Of a stretch of 52,029 nt of DNA, positions 31,750 to 40,299 are shown piece after piece; positions within the stretch are counted from its first letter, which is position 1; each line of letters opens with the position of its first letter. The DNA comes from DASXRC01 sp036506795 (GTDB taxonomy: Bacteria > Actinomycetota > Actinomycetes > Mycobacteriales > Micromonosporaceae): NCBI GenBank assembly GCA_036506795.1, contig DASXRC010000250.1:1-52029 (forward strand), read 5' to 3'. The notes under the pieces are model-generated. The model was not told the origin of the DNA and ran no database searches. It saw only the letters and a list, made by a program, of their open reading frames with translations. A program made the position numbers and the translations under genes.

Positions 31750-33570
31750 TCATCGAGCGCAGCGCGCGACGCACCGGCCGTTGAGGTGTGCCGTCACGTC
31801 GTCGGCGAACGCGCGCACGGTGCTGCGGGCCAGCCGGCCGGTGCCGTCGGGGTGTCGGCAGGCCCCGCGGCCGGTGACCAGCGCCGCGAGCCGATCGATC
31901 TCGGCGGGTAGCCGCGAGTCGCATCGCGGCCGGGCTAGTGCGGCCAACATCTCCGCGAGCCTCGGGAGACCGTTGAGGCACGGACCGCACTGGCCGGCGC
32001 TCTCGGCGGCGAGATAGCCGACGATGCGGGCGGCCTCGGCCAGGCCGCAGGTCGTGGCGTCCAGTGCGATCATGACCCCGGCTCCGGGAGCGGCGTCGTA
32101 CCGTGCCAGCCCGGCCCGACTGACCGGGAGGTCCGGGGCCGGCGGCACCCAGCCGCCGTGGAAGCCGCCGACGAGCACGGCCCGCAGCGGCGCGGTCGGG
32201 CCCCCGGCCAGCGCGATCGCCTCGCCGAGCGGGATCCCGTACGGCACCTCGTACACGCCGGGGGCCACCACCGCGCCGCCGATGGTCGCCAGGAAGGTGC
32301 CCGGCTCGTCTGTGGTGCCCTGCCGGCGGAACCAGGCCGCGCCGTACCGGGCGATCAGACCGAGATGCGCGAGCGTCTCCACGTTCTGCACGAGCGTGGG
32401 GGCGCCGTGCACGCCGACCTCGCTGACCCGACGGAGTCGGTCGGCCGGGACGGCCTGGCGTCCGGAGACCGCCGCGACCACGGCGGACTCCTCGCCCGAG
32501 ACGAAGCGGTCCGGCGCGGCGTGTACGACGACCGGCAGCCGGTCCCACCGACCGGCGCGGCGCTCGGCCAGCGCTGCGTGGATACCGGCGACGGCGGACG
32601 GCCGCAGGTAGATGTGGGCGTGCCGCGCCGCCACGGCGTCCGCCGCCAGCTGCAGGCCGTCGAGGACCAGGTGGGGGGCGTAGGCCAGGAGCGTCCGGTC
32701 CTTGGCGCTGGCCGGCTCGCCCTCGGCCCCGTTCGCCACCACGACGGCGTTGCGCCCCGCCGCCACCTCGGCCATCTTCCGGTCCGTGGGGAATCCGGCT
32801 CCGCCGCGGCCGGTCAGCCCAGCGTCCGCGACCTCGGCGATCACCCGGCCGCGGGACTCGAATCGCGGCAGCGGCCCGTGTCGGCGGAGGTGATTCGCGA
32901 GGTCGGTCGCGCCGGCTCCGAGCAGTCGATTCCGGCCGGCCGGAGCGGTCACTGCAGGGTCCGTCGACGGGCGCACCGAGACGCTCACCGACCGGCTCCA
33001 TAATGGATGCTTTCCGCGCCGACCGCTGCCGGACGCCGCTCGGCGCGCACGCGGCCGTTCCCCCACGCGCCACGCAACGGCCGCCGCCACCGCCGCCGCG
33101 CAGATCCCGGCGACGGTCTGCAGCCACGTGGCGCCGCGGTCGGTGCCGGTCCCGAGCGCGTGCAGCGAGGCCACCGGCCACGCGGCGTACGCGAGCCAAT
33201 GCACCGCCCGCCACGTCCGCCGCCCAAGCCGGTGGCGGACCACGCTGGTGACGATCAGCGCCACCACCAGCTCGCAGGCGAGCGTGCCCAGGCCGAGCCA
33301 CAGCGGTCGGTACGCCGCGGTGAACGGCACCACCACGTCGACCAGGCGCAGCTGGGCGTACGGGTCGAACAGGATACTGACGACGTGCACGGCCAGCAGG
33401 GTGACGGCCATCAGCGCGGCGTTGCGGTGGAGGAGGCCGACGGCGAACCGCGGCAGGCCGAATACCGGGCGCCCGGCGCGCGTGCCGACGCCGAGCGCCA
33501 CGACGACCGTGAGCAGGACCAGCGACACCACGCCGGTGCCGCGGGACAGGTACCAGAGCGCGTCGACCAT
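31750..33570 (-). CDS. ferric-reductase-like heme membrane domain fused to NuoF-like FMN/Fe-S domain
   Basis: 606 residues in one frame. Residues 1-175 are a ferric reductase-like transmembrane domain whose histidines pair as His48/His62 and His124/His137, the spacing for two hemes b. Residues 215-606 are a NuoF-like domain: GRGGAGFPTDRK (254-265), NGAEGEPASAKDR (280-292) and SGEESAV. Its Fe-S site has Cys528, Cys531 and Cys571, but the first canonical cysteine is Ala525. Usually these are two genes; a GTG at 32988 with GGAG nearby could also start the second part alone. It should pass electrons between NADH, FMN and membrane hemes. The ATG at 33570 overlaps the ApbE stop by one base. Confidence 0.82.
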   Translation of the reverse strand: MVDALWYLSRGTGVVSLVLLTVVVALGVGTRAGRPVFGLPRFAVGLLHRNAALMAVTLLAVHVVSILFDPYAQLRLVDVVVPFTAAYRPLWLGLGTLACELVVALIVTSVVRHRLGRRTWRAVHWLAYAAWPVASLHALGTGTDRGATWLQTVAGICAAAVAAAVAWRVGERPRARRAASGSGRRGKHPLWSRSVSVSVRPSTDPAVTAPAGRNRLLGAGATDLANHLRRHGPLPRFESRGRVIAEVADAGLTGRGGAGFPTDRKMAEVAAGRNAVVVANGAEGEPASAKDRTLLAYAPHLVLDGLQLAADAVAARHAHIYLRPSAVAGIHAALAERRAGRWDRLPVVVHAAPDRFVSGEESAVVAAVSGRQAVPADRLRRVSEVGVHGAPTLVQNVETLAHLGLIARYGAAWFRRQGTTDEPGTFLATIGGAVVAPGVYEVPYGIPLGEAIALAGGPTAPLRAVLVGGFHGGWVPPAPDLPVSRAGLARYDAAPGAGVMIALDATTCGLAEAARIVGYLAAESAGQCGPCLNGLPRLAEMLAALARPRCDSRLPAEIDRLAALVTGRGACRHPDGTGRLARSTVRAFADDVTAHLNGRCVARCAR

Positions 33571-34502
33571 CAGGCACCGCCCGCCGGGGGCCACCCGTTG
33601 AGGCGGTTAACCGAGCCGTCCGCCGCCACCAGCCGCGCCGGCGCGCCGAGGTCGCGCAACCAGGAGACGGCCCGCTGGCCGCGCACCACGGCGGCGGTGC
33701 TCAGCGTGTTCGCGCGTACGCAGTCGAATGCCGCGACGGACACGGTGCGCCAGAACGGGCGTGCGGATCGGCCGGTCTGGGGGTCGATGATGTGGTGCAG
33801 TGCCTCGTCCGCGTTTCGCCACCCTCTGCTGACCGTGCTGGAGGTGGCGAGCGCACCCCCGGCCGGCAGCGTTACCAGGCACTCGGGGTCTCCCGGCCGG
33901 TCTCGTACCAGCACCCGCCAGCCGCCCTCGGGCGCCGGACCCGCCGTGGCGATGTCGCCCCCGAGCGACACCAGCACACCCACGCCGCACCGGTCCGCCA
34001 CGGTCGCGGCGCAGCGATCCGCGGCCGTGGCCTTGGCGGTCGCGCCGAGGTCCAGCTCGACCCCGGCCGGCACAGTCAGCAGGTCGCCGTCGAGCCGGAC
34101 CCGACGCCAGTCGGGCGCCGGGTAGATCGCTAGACCGGCCGCCGGCCGGCGGGCGGGTAGCAGGGCGAAGTCGCGGTCGTACCCGAGCGTGGCGAGCGCG
34201 GCCCCGACGGTCGGCGTCACGCCGCCACCGGTGTCCCGCGCCGCGCGCAGCGCGGCCCCGATGAGCGCGGCCAGCAGCCCGCTGACGCGCATCGGCCGGC
34301 CCGCGGCCGAGGCCACCCGCGCGAGCTCCGAGTCGGGTCGGAATCGGCTGCAGGCCTCGTCGATGTTGGCAACCTCGCTGCGTACGATCGCGGTCGCCTC
34401 CGGCAGGGCCGCCGGTTCCGTGACGACGAGCCGCGCGACCGTACCCCACACCATCCACTGTGCACAGTCATCGCCGACCGGCAGCCGTTCCAGCAGTGGC
34501 AT
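33570..34502 (-). CDS. apbE: FAD:protein FMN transferase (ApbE)
   Basis: 310 residues. ACSRFRPDSELARVASAAG, TPTVGAALATLGYDRD, LDLGATAKATAADRC, VLVSLGGDIATAG and HHIIDPQTGRS follow ApbE order; ATSST and the HIIDP motif bind FAD and Mg. The enzyme attaches FMN to Thr in target proteins, normally outside the membrane. A lipoprotein or signal peptide is not clear at this N-terminus (MPLLERLPVGDDCAQWMVWG). GGGAGGCTC precedes the ATG. It lies one base after the secreted Ser/Gly-rich gene and overlaps the membrane/NuoF gene, so a covalent flavin in this operon is expected. Confidence 0.88.
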   Translation of the reverse strand: MPLLERLPVGDDCAQWMVWGTVARLVVTEPAALPEATAIVRSEVANIDEACSRFRPDSELARVASAAGRPMRVSGLLAALIGAALRAARDTGGGVTPTVGAALATLGYDRDFALLPARRPAAGLAIYPAPDWRRVRLDGDLLTVPAGVELDLGATAKATAADRCAATVADRCGVGVLVSLGGDIATAGPAPEGGWRVLVRDRPGDPECLVTLPAGGALATSSTVSRGWRNADEALHHIIDPQTGRSARPFWRTVSVAAFDCVRANTLSTAAVVRGQRAVSWLRDLGAPARLVAADGSVNRLNGWPPAGGA

Positions 34503-34503
34503 G

Positions 34504-34791
34504 TCACGAGCCTCCCGACGTGGCTTGGCCGGAGCCACTGCCGCCTCCGGACAGCGAGGGCCAGCCGGAGCCGTCGTCGGTCGACGACTGGCCGGTCGTC
34601 GTACCGCTGCCGGAGTCCGAGGTTCCGGCGTTGGCCGAGCCGTCGTCCGAGGTCGACGTTCCCGTCGCGGGCGTGGCGCCGTCGTTGGCGTGCGCCGCGA
34701 GCGCGACGCCGAGGGCGCCGGTGACGCTCGCCACACCCATCACGGCGGTGATCTTTGCGGCCCGTCGCAGCCCCCGCTCGCGCCCGATCAT
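34504..34791 (-). CDS. secreted Ser/Gly/Asp-rich small protein
   Basis: 95 residues. A basic start (MIGRERGLRRAAK) and core ITAVMGVASVTGALGVALAA end in AHA, a signal peptide. The rest is low complexity: DGATPATGTSTSDDGSANAG, SDSGSGTTTGQSSTDDGSG and SLSGGGSGSGQATSGGS. There is no FMN_bind domain. DGAT just after the cleavage site resembles the SGAT/DxxSGAT site of ApbE targets, but this is short and inferred. It is the first gene of the redox operon, one base from ApbE. It may be an extracytoplasmic linker or flavin carrier. Confidence 0.75.
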   Translation of the reverse strand: MIGRERGLRRAAKITAVMGVASVTGALGVALAAHANDGATPATGTSTSDDGSANAGTSDSGSGTTTGQSSTDDGSGWPSLSGGGSGSGQATSGGS

Positions 34792-34949
34792 GTTGGGCCT
34801 CCCGGTCTGTCGTTGTCTGCTCGAACCTGACGTGCCAGGCTGCCGTTCCGATGTGCTGAGGCTGTGCCCTGGCTGTGAGGTTGCGGCTCCCGCGACGCCG
34901 AAGAGCCGGCCAACGGGCGGTCGCCGACGCGGGCTGAAACACTGGCGGG

Positions 34950-35702
34950 GTGGTGACGACCCTGGCGATCGACTGCGGCGGCGGCGGGATCAAGGCCTCG
35001 GTACTGGACGAATCGGGCACGATGCGGGCCCATCCGCTGCGGGTACCGACGCCGTACCCGCTCCCGCCGGCCCTGTTTGTCAAGACGCTGACCGAGCTGG
35101 CCGCGCAGCTGCCCAGGCCGGATCGCGCCACCGTCGGCATGCCGGGAATGATCCGGCACGGCGTCGTGGTGGCCACCCCGCACTACGTGACGCGCAGCGG
35201 TCCGCGTACCAAGGTGGACCCGTCCTTGGTGGAGGAGTGGTCGGGGTTCGACGCCCGGACGGCGCTGGTCGACGCGTTCGGCGTACCGACGCTCGTCCTC
35301 AACGACGCCGAGGTGCACGGCGCCGGCGTCGTGGCGGGCGCGGGCCTCGAGCTCGTGCTCACGCTGGGCACCGGGCTGGGCTCCGCGCTGTTCGACGGGG
35401 GCCGCCTCGCGCCGCACCTGGAGCTCTCGCTCGCGCCCGTCCGGTGGGGCACCAGCTACGACACCTACATCGGCGAGCACGAGCGCCGCCGGTTGGGGGA
35501 CACGTTCTGGTCCCGGCGAGTACGCGCGGTCGTGGACGGCCTGCGCCCCGTCTTCTGCTGGGACCGGCTCTATCTCGGCGGCGGGAACGCCCGGCTGATC
35601 CGGGCCGAGCAGCTCGCACGGATGGGGGACGACGTCGTGGTCGTGCCGAACACGGCCGGCATCATCGGCGGCGTCCGCGCCTGGTCGATCAGCGGCACCT
35701 GA
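34950..35702 (+). CDS. ROK-family kinase (polyphosphate/ATP glucokinase-like)
   Basis: 250 residues. TLAIDCGGGGIKASVLDESG is the phosphate-1 loop and NDAEVHGAGVVAGAGLELVL, with LTLGTGLGSALFDGG, the catalytic-Asp and adenosine/phosphate regions. The RYxHQ-like zinc motif of ROK repressors is absent, and the short length matches polyphosphate glucokinases. It probably phosphorylates glucose or a related sugar. The GTG at 34950 is preceded by a second GTG-like codon; ribosome site weak. It is divergent from the redox operon. Confidence 0.83.
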   Translation: MVTTLAIDCGGGGIKASVLDESGTMRAHPLRVPTPYPLPPALFVKTLTELAAQLPRPDRATVGMPGMIRHGVVVATPHYVTRSGPRTKVDPSLVEEWSGFDARTALVDAFGVPTLVLNDAEVHGAGVVAGAGLELVLTLGTGLGSALFDGGRLAPHLELSLAPVRWGTSYDTYIGEHERRRLGDTFWSRRVRAVVDGLRPVFCWDRLYLGGGNARLIRAEQLARMGDDVVVVPNTAGIIGGVRAWSISGT

Positions 35703-35720
35703 CCGGGTCGGGCGCGCCCG

Positions 35721-36701
35721 TCAGGAGTGGCCGAGCACCGGATGGGGCCGGTACGGCGCCTCGAGGCGGGCGACCTCGTCGTCGGTGAGGGTTATGTCCA
35801 CGGCTGCGATCGCGTCCTCGAGGTGGCCGAGCTTCGTCGCGCCTACGATCGGCGCGGTGACGCCCGGCCGGGACAGCAGCCACGCGAGCGCGATCTGGGC
35901 CGGTGCCAGTCCGCGGCCGGCGGCGATCGCGCGCACGGCGTCGACGACGTCGAAGTCGTCGTCGGAGTACATGTCGTCGGCCAGCGGGTCGTTGCCGGCG
36001 CGAACCGTCGATGCCCCGCCGCCCCGCCCGCGACTTCCGGCCAGCAGCCCACGGGCCAGCGGGCTCCACGGGATGATCCCGACGCCCTGGTCGAGGCAGA
36101 GCGGAATCATCTCGCGCTCCTCCTCGCGATAGACGAGGTTGTAGTGGTTCTGCATCGACGCGAACCGGGTCCAGCCGCGGGCCTGCGCGGTGTGCTGTGC
36201 CTTGGCGAACTGCCACGCGTGCATGCTGGACGCGCCGAGATACCGGGCCTTGCCGGCGCGTACGACGTCGTGCAGGGCCTCCATGGTCTCCTCGATCGGC
36301 GTCGCGTAGTCCCAGCGGTGGATCTGGTAGAGGTCGACGTGGTCGGTGCCCAGCCGCCGCAGCGACGCGTCGATGCTGGCCAGGATGTGCTTGCGTGACA
36401 GGCCGCGGTCGTTGGGGCCGGGTCCCATCGGCAGGCGCACCTTGGTCGCGAGCACGTAGTCGTCGCGGTCGCCGAACAGCTTGCCGAGCAACCGGCCGGT
36501 GATCTCCTCGCTCGCGCCCTTGTCGTAGACGTCGGCGGTATCGAAGAAGATCACGCCGGCCTCGACCGCGCGGCGAACGATCGGCTCGGCCTCATCCTCA
36601 CCGAGGTGCCACGCCCGCTCGGTCTGATTGCCGAAGCTCATCATGCCAAGGCAGATCCGGGACACCCGCAGTCCGGTGGACCCCAACCGCGCGTACTCCA
36701 T
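35721..36701 (-). CDS. aldo/keto reductase
   Basis: 326 residues. MEYARLGSTGLRVSRICLGM is the family start. The tetrad is Asp54, Tyr59, Lys87 and His128 (DTADVYDKG, ATKVRL, QIHRWD), and the end has a typical SRPGVTAPIVGATKLGHLED. It reduces aldehydes or ketones with NADPH. GGGGAGGAGGAGTC precedes the ATG, so the start is secure, although it lies 104 bases inside the frame of the exporter gene that precedes it. The two are probably cotranscribed. Substrate undefined. Confidence 0.9.
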   Translation of the reverse strand: MEYARLGSTGLRVSRICLGMMSFGNQTERAWHLGEDEAEPIVRRAVEAGVIFFDTADVYDKGASEEITGRLLGKLFGDRDDYVLATKVRLPMGPGPNDRGLSRKHILASIDASLRRLGTDHVDLYQIHRWDYATPIEETMEALHDVVRAGKARYLGASSMHAWQFAKAQHTAQARGWTRFASMQNHYNLVYREEEREMIPLCLDQGVGIIPWSPLARGLLAGSRGRGGGASTVRAGNDPLADDMYSDDDFDVVDAVRAIAAGRGLAPAQIALAWLLSRPGVTAPIVGATKLGHLEDAIAAVDITLTDDEVARLEAPYRPHPVLGHS

Positions 36702-37554
36702 GACTCCTCCTCCCCTCTGGCTCGGTATGCAGCGCCACGCCGCCGATCACCAACGCTATGCCGACCAACTCACCCGCGCCCGGCGCCTGGCCCAAAACGA
36801 TCAGGCCGACAACGGTCGCGGTCGCCGGCAGCAGGGACAGCAGCAGGGCGAACGTGGCCCGCGGCAGCCGAGCGAGCGCGAGCTGGTCGCAGACGTACGG
36901 GATGACCGACGAGCACACGCCCACGCCGACGCCGGCGACGAGCAGCGCCGGCCGGTAGAACGCGACCGCGGCGTCGGCGACGCCGATCGGCGCCACGGCT
37001 ACCGCGGCCACGAGCATCGCCAAGCCGAGCCGGTCGACGCCGGTCGCCCCGCCGTCGGCCGCCACCCGCTTGCCCAGCAGGACGTACGCCACGAAGAGCG
37101 CGCAGTTGGCGAACGCCAGTATGAAGCCGAGTGGCTCGCCGCCCAGGCGTACCTCCGTCAGCAGCAGCACCCCGGCGACCGCCATCGCGAGCGCCGCGAG
37201 GTTGCGCCGGCCGTGCAGGCCCACGGCGGCGAGGACGATCGGGCCGAGGAACTCGATCGCGCCGACGGTGGCCAGCGGCAGCCGGGCGATGGCCAGATAG
37301 AACACCCCGTTCATCGTGGCCAGGGTCAGTCCCAGGGCGGCCGTGAGCCCAACGTGTCGTCTATCCATCGTGGACACGAGGCGCCAGGGCCGACGCCAGG
37401 CGGCGAACACCAGCGCCGCGGACACGATGCGAAGCCACGCCACCCCGAGCGGGGCCACCTGGGCGAAGAGCAGCACCGCGAAAGCCGGCCCCAGGTAGTG
37501 GAAGATCGCGCTGATAACGAAGTACGTGTGTGGCGGGAACCGCTCGCGGGCCAT
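36598..37554 (-). CDS. EamA-family (DMT) transporter, C-terminus overlapping the AKR gene
   Basis: About 319 residues with ten helices: LGPAFAVLLFAQVAPLGVAW, WRLVSTMDRR, TAALGLTLATMNGVFYLAIA, FLGPIVLAAVGLHGR and onwards to LLPATATVVGLIVLGQ and GIALVIGGVALHTEP, the usual RhtA/DMT pattern of amino-acid or metabolite exporters. Recognisable sequence ends at HTEP; the last ~34 residues lie inside the AKR gene and are Arg/Gly-rich, so the stop was probably lost. The ATG at 37554 is preferred to one at 37584. It is divergent from an Lrp gene, a typical regulator of amino-acid exporters. Confidence 0.85.
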   Translation of the reverse strand: MARERFPPHTYFVISAIFHYLGPAFAVLLFAQVAPLGVAWLRIVSAALVFAAWRRPWRLVSTMDRRHVGLTAALGLTLATMNGVFYLAIARLPLATVGAIEFLGPIVLAAVGLHGRRNLAALAMAVAGVLLLTEVRLGGEPLGFILAFANCALFVAYVLLGKRVAADGGATGVDRLGLAMLVAAVAVAPIGVADAAVAFYRPALLVAGVGVGVCSSVIPYVCDQLALARLPRATFALLLSLLPATATVVGLIVLGQAPGAGELVGIALVIGGVALHTEPEGRRSHGVRAVGVHRTAGVPDLPWHDELRQSDRAGVAPR

Positions 37555-37612
37555 GGGCCTAGTATCGAAATGGACAACGCCCATCGACAGTTAGGATCCG
37601 AGGTCTGCATCG

Positions 37613-38113
37613 GTGATCGCCGAGAATATGCCCACCGGAGGTGGCGTTCGGTTTCGGAACTCAAGGAACGGGCTCGACGCTGTCGACGTCCGGATCCTGC
37701 GCGTGCTCCTCACCGACGCCCGGCTAAGCATGTCGGCGCTCGGCCGGCGGGTGAACATGTCCGCGCCGGCGGTCACCGAGCGGGTTCGGCGGCTGGAGGA
37801 GGCGGGTGTGATCCGCGGCTATCGCCTCGACATCGACCCAGCCGCGGTCGGTCTTTCGGTGACGGCGTGGGTGCGCGTCCGGCCAGGCCCCGGCCAGCTG
37901 GTGAAGATCGCGGAGCTGGCAGCCGCGATCCCCGAGGTCATCGAGTGCCACCGGATCACCGGCGAGGACTGCTTCCTGCTGAAGGTGCACGTGGCCGCCG
38001 TCGACAAGCTCGAGGACGTGCTCGACCGCTTCCTGCTCTACGGCCAGACGACGAGCTCGATCGTGCAGTCGTCGCCCGTGCCACCGCGCGCCGTACCGCT
38101 CCCCGGCGATTGA
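37613..38113 (+). CDS. Lrp/AsnC-family transcriptional regulator
   Basis: 166 residues. LDAVDVRILRVLLTDARLSM, ALGRRVNMSAPAVTERVRRL and EEAGVIRGYRLDIDPAAVGL form the N-terminal winged helix; ECHRITGEDCFLLKVHVAAV begins the ligand-binding RAM domain. The GTG at 37613 starts a 20-residue leader; an ATG at 37628 is also possible. It is divergent from the DMT exporter, so amino-acid-dependent control of that gene is the likely job. Its stop lies immediately next to the convergent oxidase stop. Confidence 0.88.
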   Translation: MIAENMPTGGGVRFRNSRNGLDAVDVRILRVLLTDARLSMSALGRRVNMSAPAVTERVRRLEEAGVIRGYRLDIDPAAVGLSVTAWVRVRPGPGQLVKIAELAAAIPEVIECHRITGEDCFLLKVHVAAVDKLEDVLDRFLLYGQTTSSIVQSSPVPPRAVPLPGD

Positions 38114-39481
38114 TCAAGGCCCGTACGTCTCCATGACCTCACGCAGCCGGGCGAGGTTGGTGCCGTAATACGCGGCGTCCGGGTCCGGCAGGTCGGGGTC
38201 CGGGAAGTTGGGGTACACCCCGCCGGTCCCCCAGGGATGTACGAGCTCCCACGACCGCGCCAACCACCGCGCGGCCGCCTGCCGCCCCGCCGCGGACGCG
38301 CCGGCGTCGACGACGATCGCCTGCTTGAGCAGGAAGCGAGCGGTCCGATGCGGAAACGCGGTGGCATCGACGGGTACGCGGTTGTAGGCGCCGCCCCACG
38401 GCGTGAAGTCCAGCTCTCGCGACTGGCCGGGCATCCGGTCTCTCGTGAGGTGGTCGACCAGGGCGGCGACCGCGTCGGCGGGCAGTGCCCGGGCGAAGAA
38501 CTCGGACTTGCTGTACGCGTGGCCGTCGTCCTCGGCCGGCGCCCCGTCCGGGTCGGGCCCATCGCCGTGGACGTCCAACGTGGATAGATACCGCTTGACC
38601 TGCCGGTGTGATCCCTGCCGGAACGCGGCCGAGGCGGGTGCCGATCCGACCCGCGCGGCCAGCTCGTTGAGCGCCGTCCGGCACGCCGCCTCGGCGCCCG
38701 CCATCGCGCCGAACATGCTGATGACGGGCGCGCGGGCGGTGTCCGCCGCCGCCGAGATGAGCAGGCTCGCGGCGAGCTCGTCTGGTGCGTCGGGCGACCA
38801 AGCCTGCCAGGCCTCGATCACCGCGGCCGCGGCCGAGTACGGCCAGGTCAGGTGGAACGCGGTCGAGGCGGGCGCCGGGACGGTCGCGAACTCCAGCGAG
38901 GTCACCACGCCCACGGTGCCGTTGCCGCCCCCGCGCAGCGCCCAGAACAGCTCCGCGTCGCGCAACTCGTCGCACCCGACCATCCGACCGTCGCGCAGCA
39001 CCACGTGCGCGGACCGCAAGCGGTCGCAGGTCAGCCCGTATGCCCGGCCCAGCACGCCGAGCCCGCCGCCCAGGGTGAGGCCGGCGATCCCGACGGTGGG
39101 CCCGCACCCGGCCGGGATGGTCACGCCGTGGCCGGCCAGCGCGTCGTACAGGTCGCCAAGACGGGTCCCGGCGCCTACCGTGACGGTCCCCTCGTGCACG
39201 GCCACGGAACTCATGGGGGTGACGTCCAGCACGATGCCCTCGGTCGAGGACCTGCCGGCGAAGCAGTGGCCACCGCTGCGGACGGCGACGCGCAGGTCGG
39301 ACCGGCGTGCGTACGACAGGGTCTCCGCGACGTCCGCCGGTGTGGCGCACCGCACGACGGCCGCCGGGCGGACGTCGCGGAAGCGGGCGATGGCCGGCCT
39401 ACGGACCGCGTCGTAGCCCGGCGTACCAGGCAGGATCAGCTCGCCGTCGATACGCGCTCGGAGTACCGCCCAATCGGCCAT
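38114..39481 (-). CDS. FAD-binding oxidoreductase with berberine-bridge-type site
   Basis: 455 residues. An N-terminal PCMH FAD domain contains VRSGGHCFAGRS (His72) and TIPAGCGPTVGIAGLTLGGG (Cys126). Those two positions give the histidyl and cysteinyl FAD attachments of berberine-bridge-like oxidases, so a bicovalent flavin is likely. The C-terminus has the BBE motif, with AAYYGTNLARLREV. These enzymes oxidise alkaloids, sugars or polyketides. The ATG opens MADWAVLRARIDGELILPGT. Substrate unknown; the convergent Lrp gene ends next to its stop, and the polysaccharide ATPase gene lies just upstream. Confidence 0.88.
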   Translation of the reverse strand: MADWAVLRARIDGELILPGTPGYDAVRRPAIARFRDVRPAAVVRCATPADVAETLSYARRSDLRVAVRSGGHCFAGRSSTEGIVLDVTPMSSVAVHEGTVTVGAGTRLGDLYDALAGHGVTIPAGCGPTVGIAGLTLGGGLGVLGRAYGLTCDRLRSAHVVLRDGRMVGCDELRDAELFWALRGGGNGTVGVVTSLEFATVPAPASTAFHLTWPYSAAAAVIEAWQAWSPDAPDELAASLLISAAADTARAPVISMFGAMAGAEAACRTALNELAARVGSAPASAAFRQGSHRQVKRYLSTLDVHGDGPDPDGAPAEDDGHAYSKSEFFARALPADAVAALVDHLTRDRMPGQSRELDFTPWGGAYNRVPVDATAFPHRTARFLLKQAIVVDAGASAAGRQAAARWLARSWELVHPWGTGGVYPNFPDPDLPDPDAAYYGTNLARLREVMETYGP

Positions 39482-39492
39482 CGGTTGCGCGC

Positions 39493-40299
39493 CTACTTCG
39501 ACTTGGCAAACGCCTCGTACGCGTCGAGCACCTCGGGGGTCGGTCCGTCCATCCGAATGAGCCCCGCCTCCAGCCAGATGGTGCGCTCGCAGGTGTCTCG
39601 GATCGTGTTGGCCTGGTGGCTCACCAGGAAGACCGTCCCGGCCTCCTGGCGAAGCTCGCGGACGCGCTCCTCGCTGCGCTGCCGGAACTTTGCATCGCCG
39701 GTCGCCAGGGCCTCGTCGATGAGGAGCACCTCGTGCCTCTTGGCGGCCGCAATCGAGAACCGGAGCCGGGCCGCCATGCCCGACGAGTAGGTCCGCATTG
39801 GCAACGAGCTGAAGTCGCCGCGTTCGTTGATGCCGGAGAAGTCGATGATCTCCTGCCGCCGCTCGCGTACCTCGGCCTTGGTCATGCCCATCGCCAGGCA
39901 GCCGAGCTCAACGTTGCGTTCACCGGACAGGTCGTTCAGCAGCGCCGCGTTGACGCCGAGCAGGGATGGCTGGCCCTTCGTGTACACCGCGCCGCGGTGC
40001 GTCGGCAGCAGGCCGGCGATCGTGCGCAACAGCGTCGACTTTCCGGAGCCGTTGCTGCCGATGATTCCGATGGCCTCGCCCTGGTACGCCACCAAGCTCA
40101 CGCCCTTGACCGCGTGCACCTCGCGGATGGTCGGCGACGGCGCCCGCGAGACGATCCGCCTGAACGCCGTCAGCGGAGTGTTGCCGGGGACGGGGGCGTG
40201 CACCCGGTAGACGACGTGGACGTCGTCCACCACGACGGTGGGGATCCGGCCGTCGTCGAGGACGGACAGCGCGCCCGCCGCCTCGGTGCGCTCAGCCAC
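39493..40299 (-). CDS. Wzt/TagH-like polysaccharide ABC exporter ATPase
   Basis: 268 residues. IGIIGSNGSGKST (Walker A 81-88), YSSGM (171-175) and LLIDEAL (192-198) identify an ABC ATPase; an N-terminal segment TVVVDDVHVVYRVHAPVP precedes it, as in TagH/RfbE proteins. It lacks the C-terminal sugar-binding domain of Wzt. With the permease it would export a teichoic acid or O-antigen-like polymer. Its start overlaps the permease stop by eight bases. The next downstream gene, 11 bases away, encodes the oxidase, so the two may share a transcript. Confidence 0.9.
   Translation of the reverse strand: MAERTEAAGALSVLDDGRIPTVVVDDVHVVYRVHAPVPGNTPLTAFRRIVSRAPSPTIREVHAVKGVSLVAYQGEAIGIIGSNGSGKSTLLRTIAGLLPTHRGAVYTKGQPSLLGVNAALLNDLSGERNVELGCLAMGMTKAEVRERRQEIIDFSGINERGDFSSLPMRTYSSGMAARLRFSIAAAKRHEVLLIDEALATGDAKFRQRSEERVRELRQEAGTVFLVSHQANTIRDTCERTIWLEAGLIRMDGPTPEVLDAYEAFAKSK

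Noticed and set aside
36628..38136. Long plus-strand ORF of 502 codons opposite the EamA exporter
   Set aside because: It is a shadow rich in Arg/Gln/His; the opposite strand has clear transmembrane helices.
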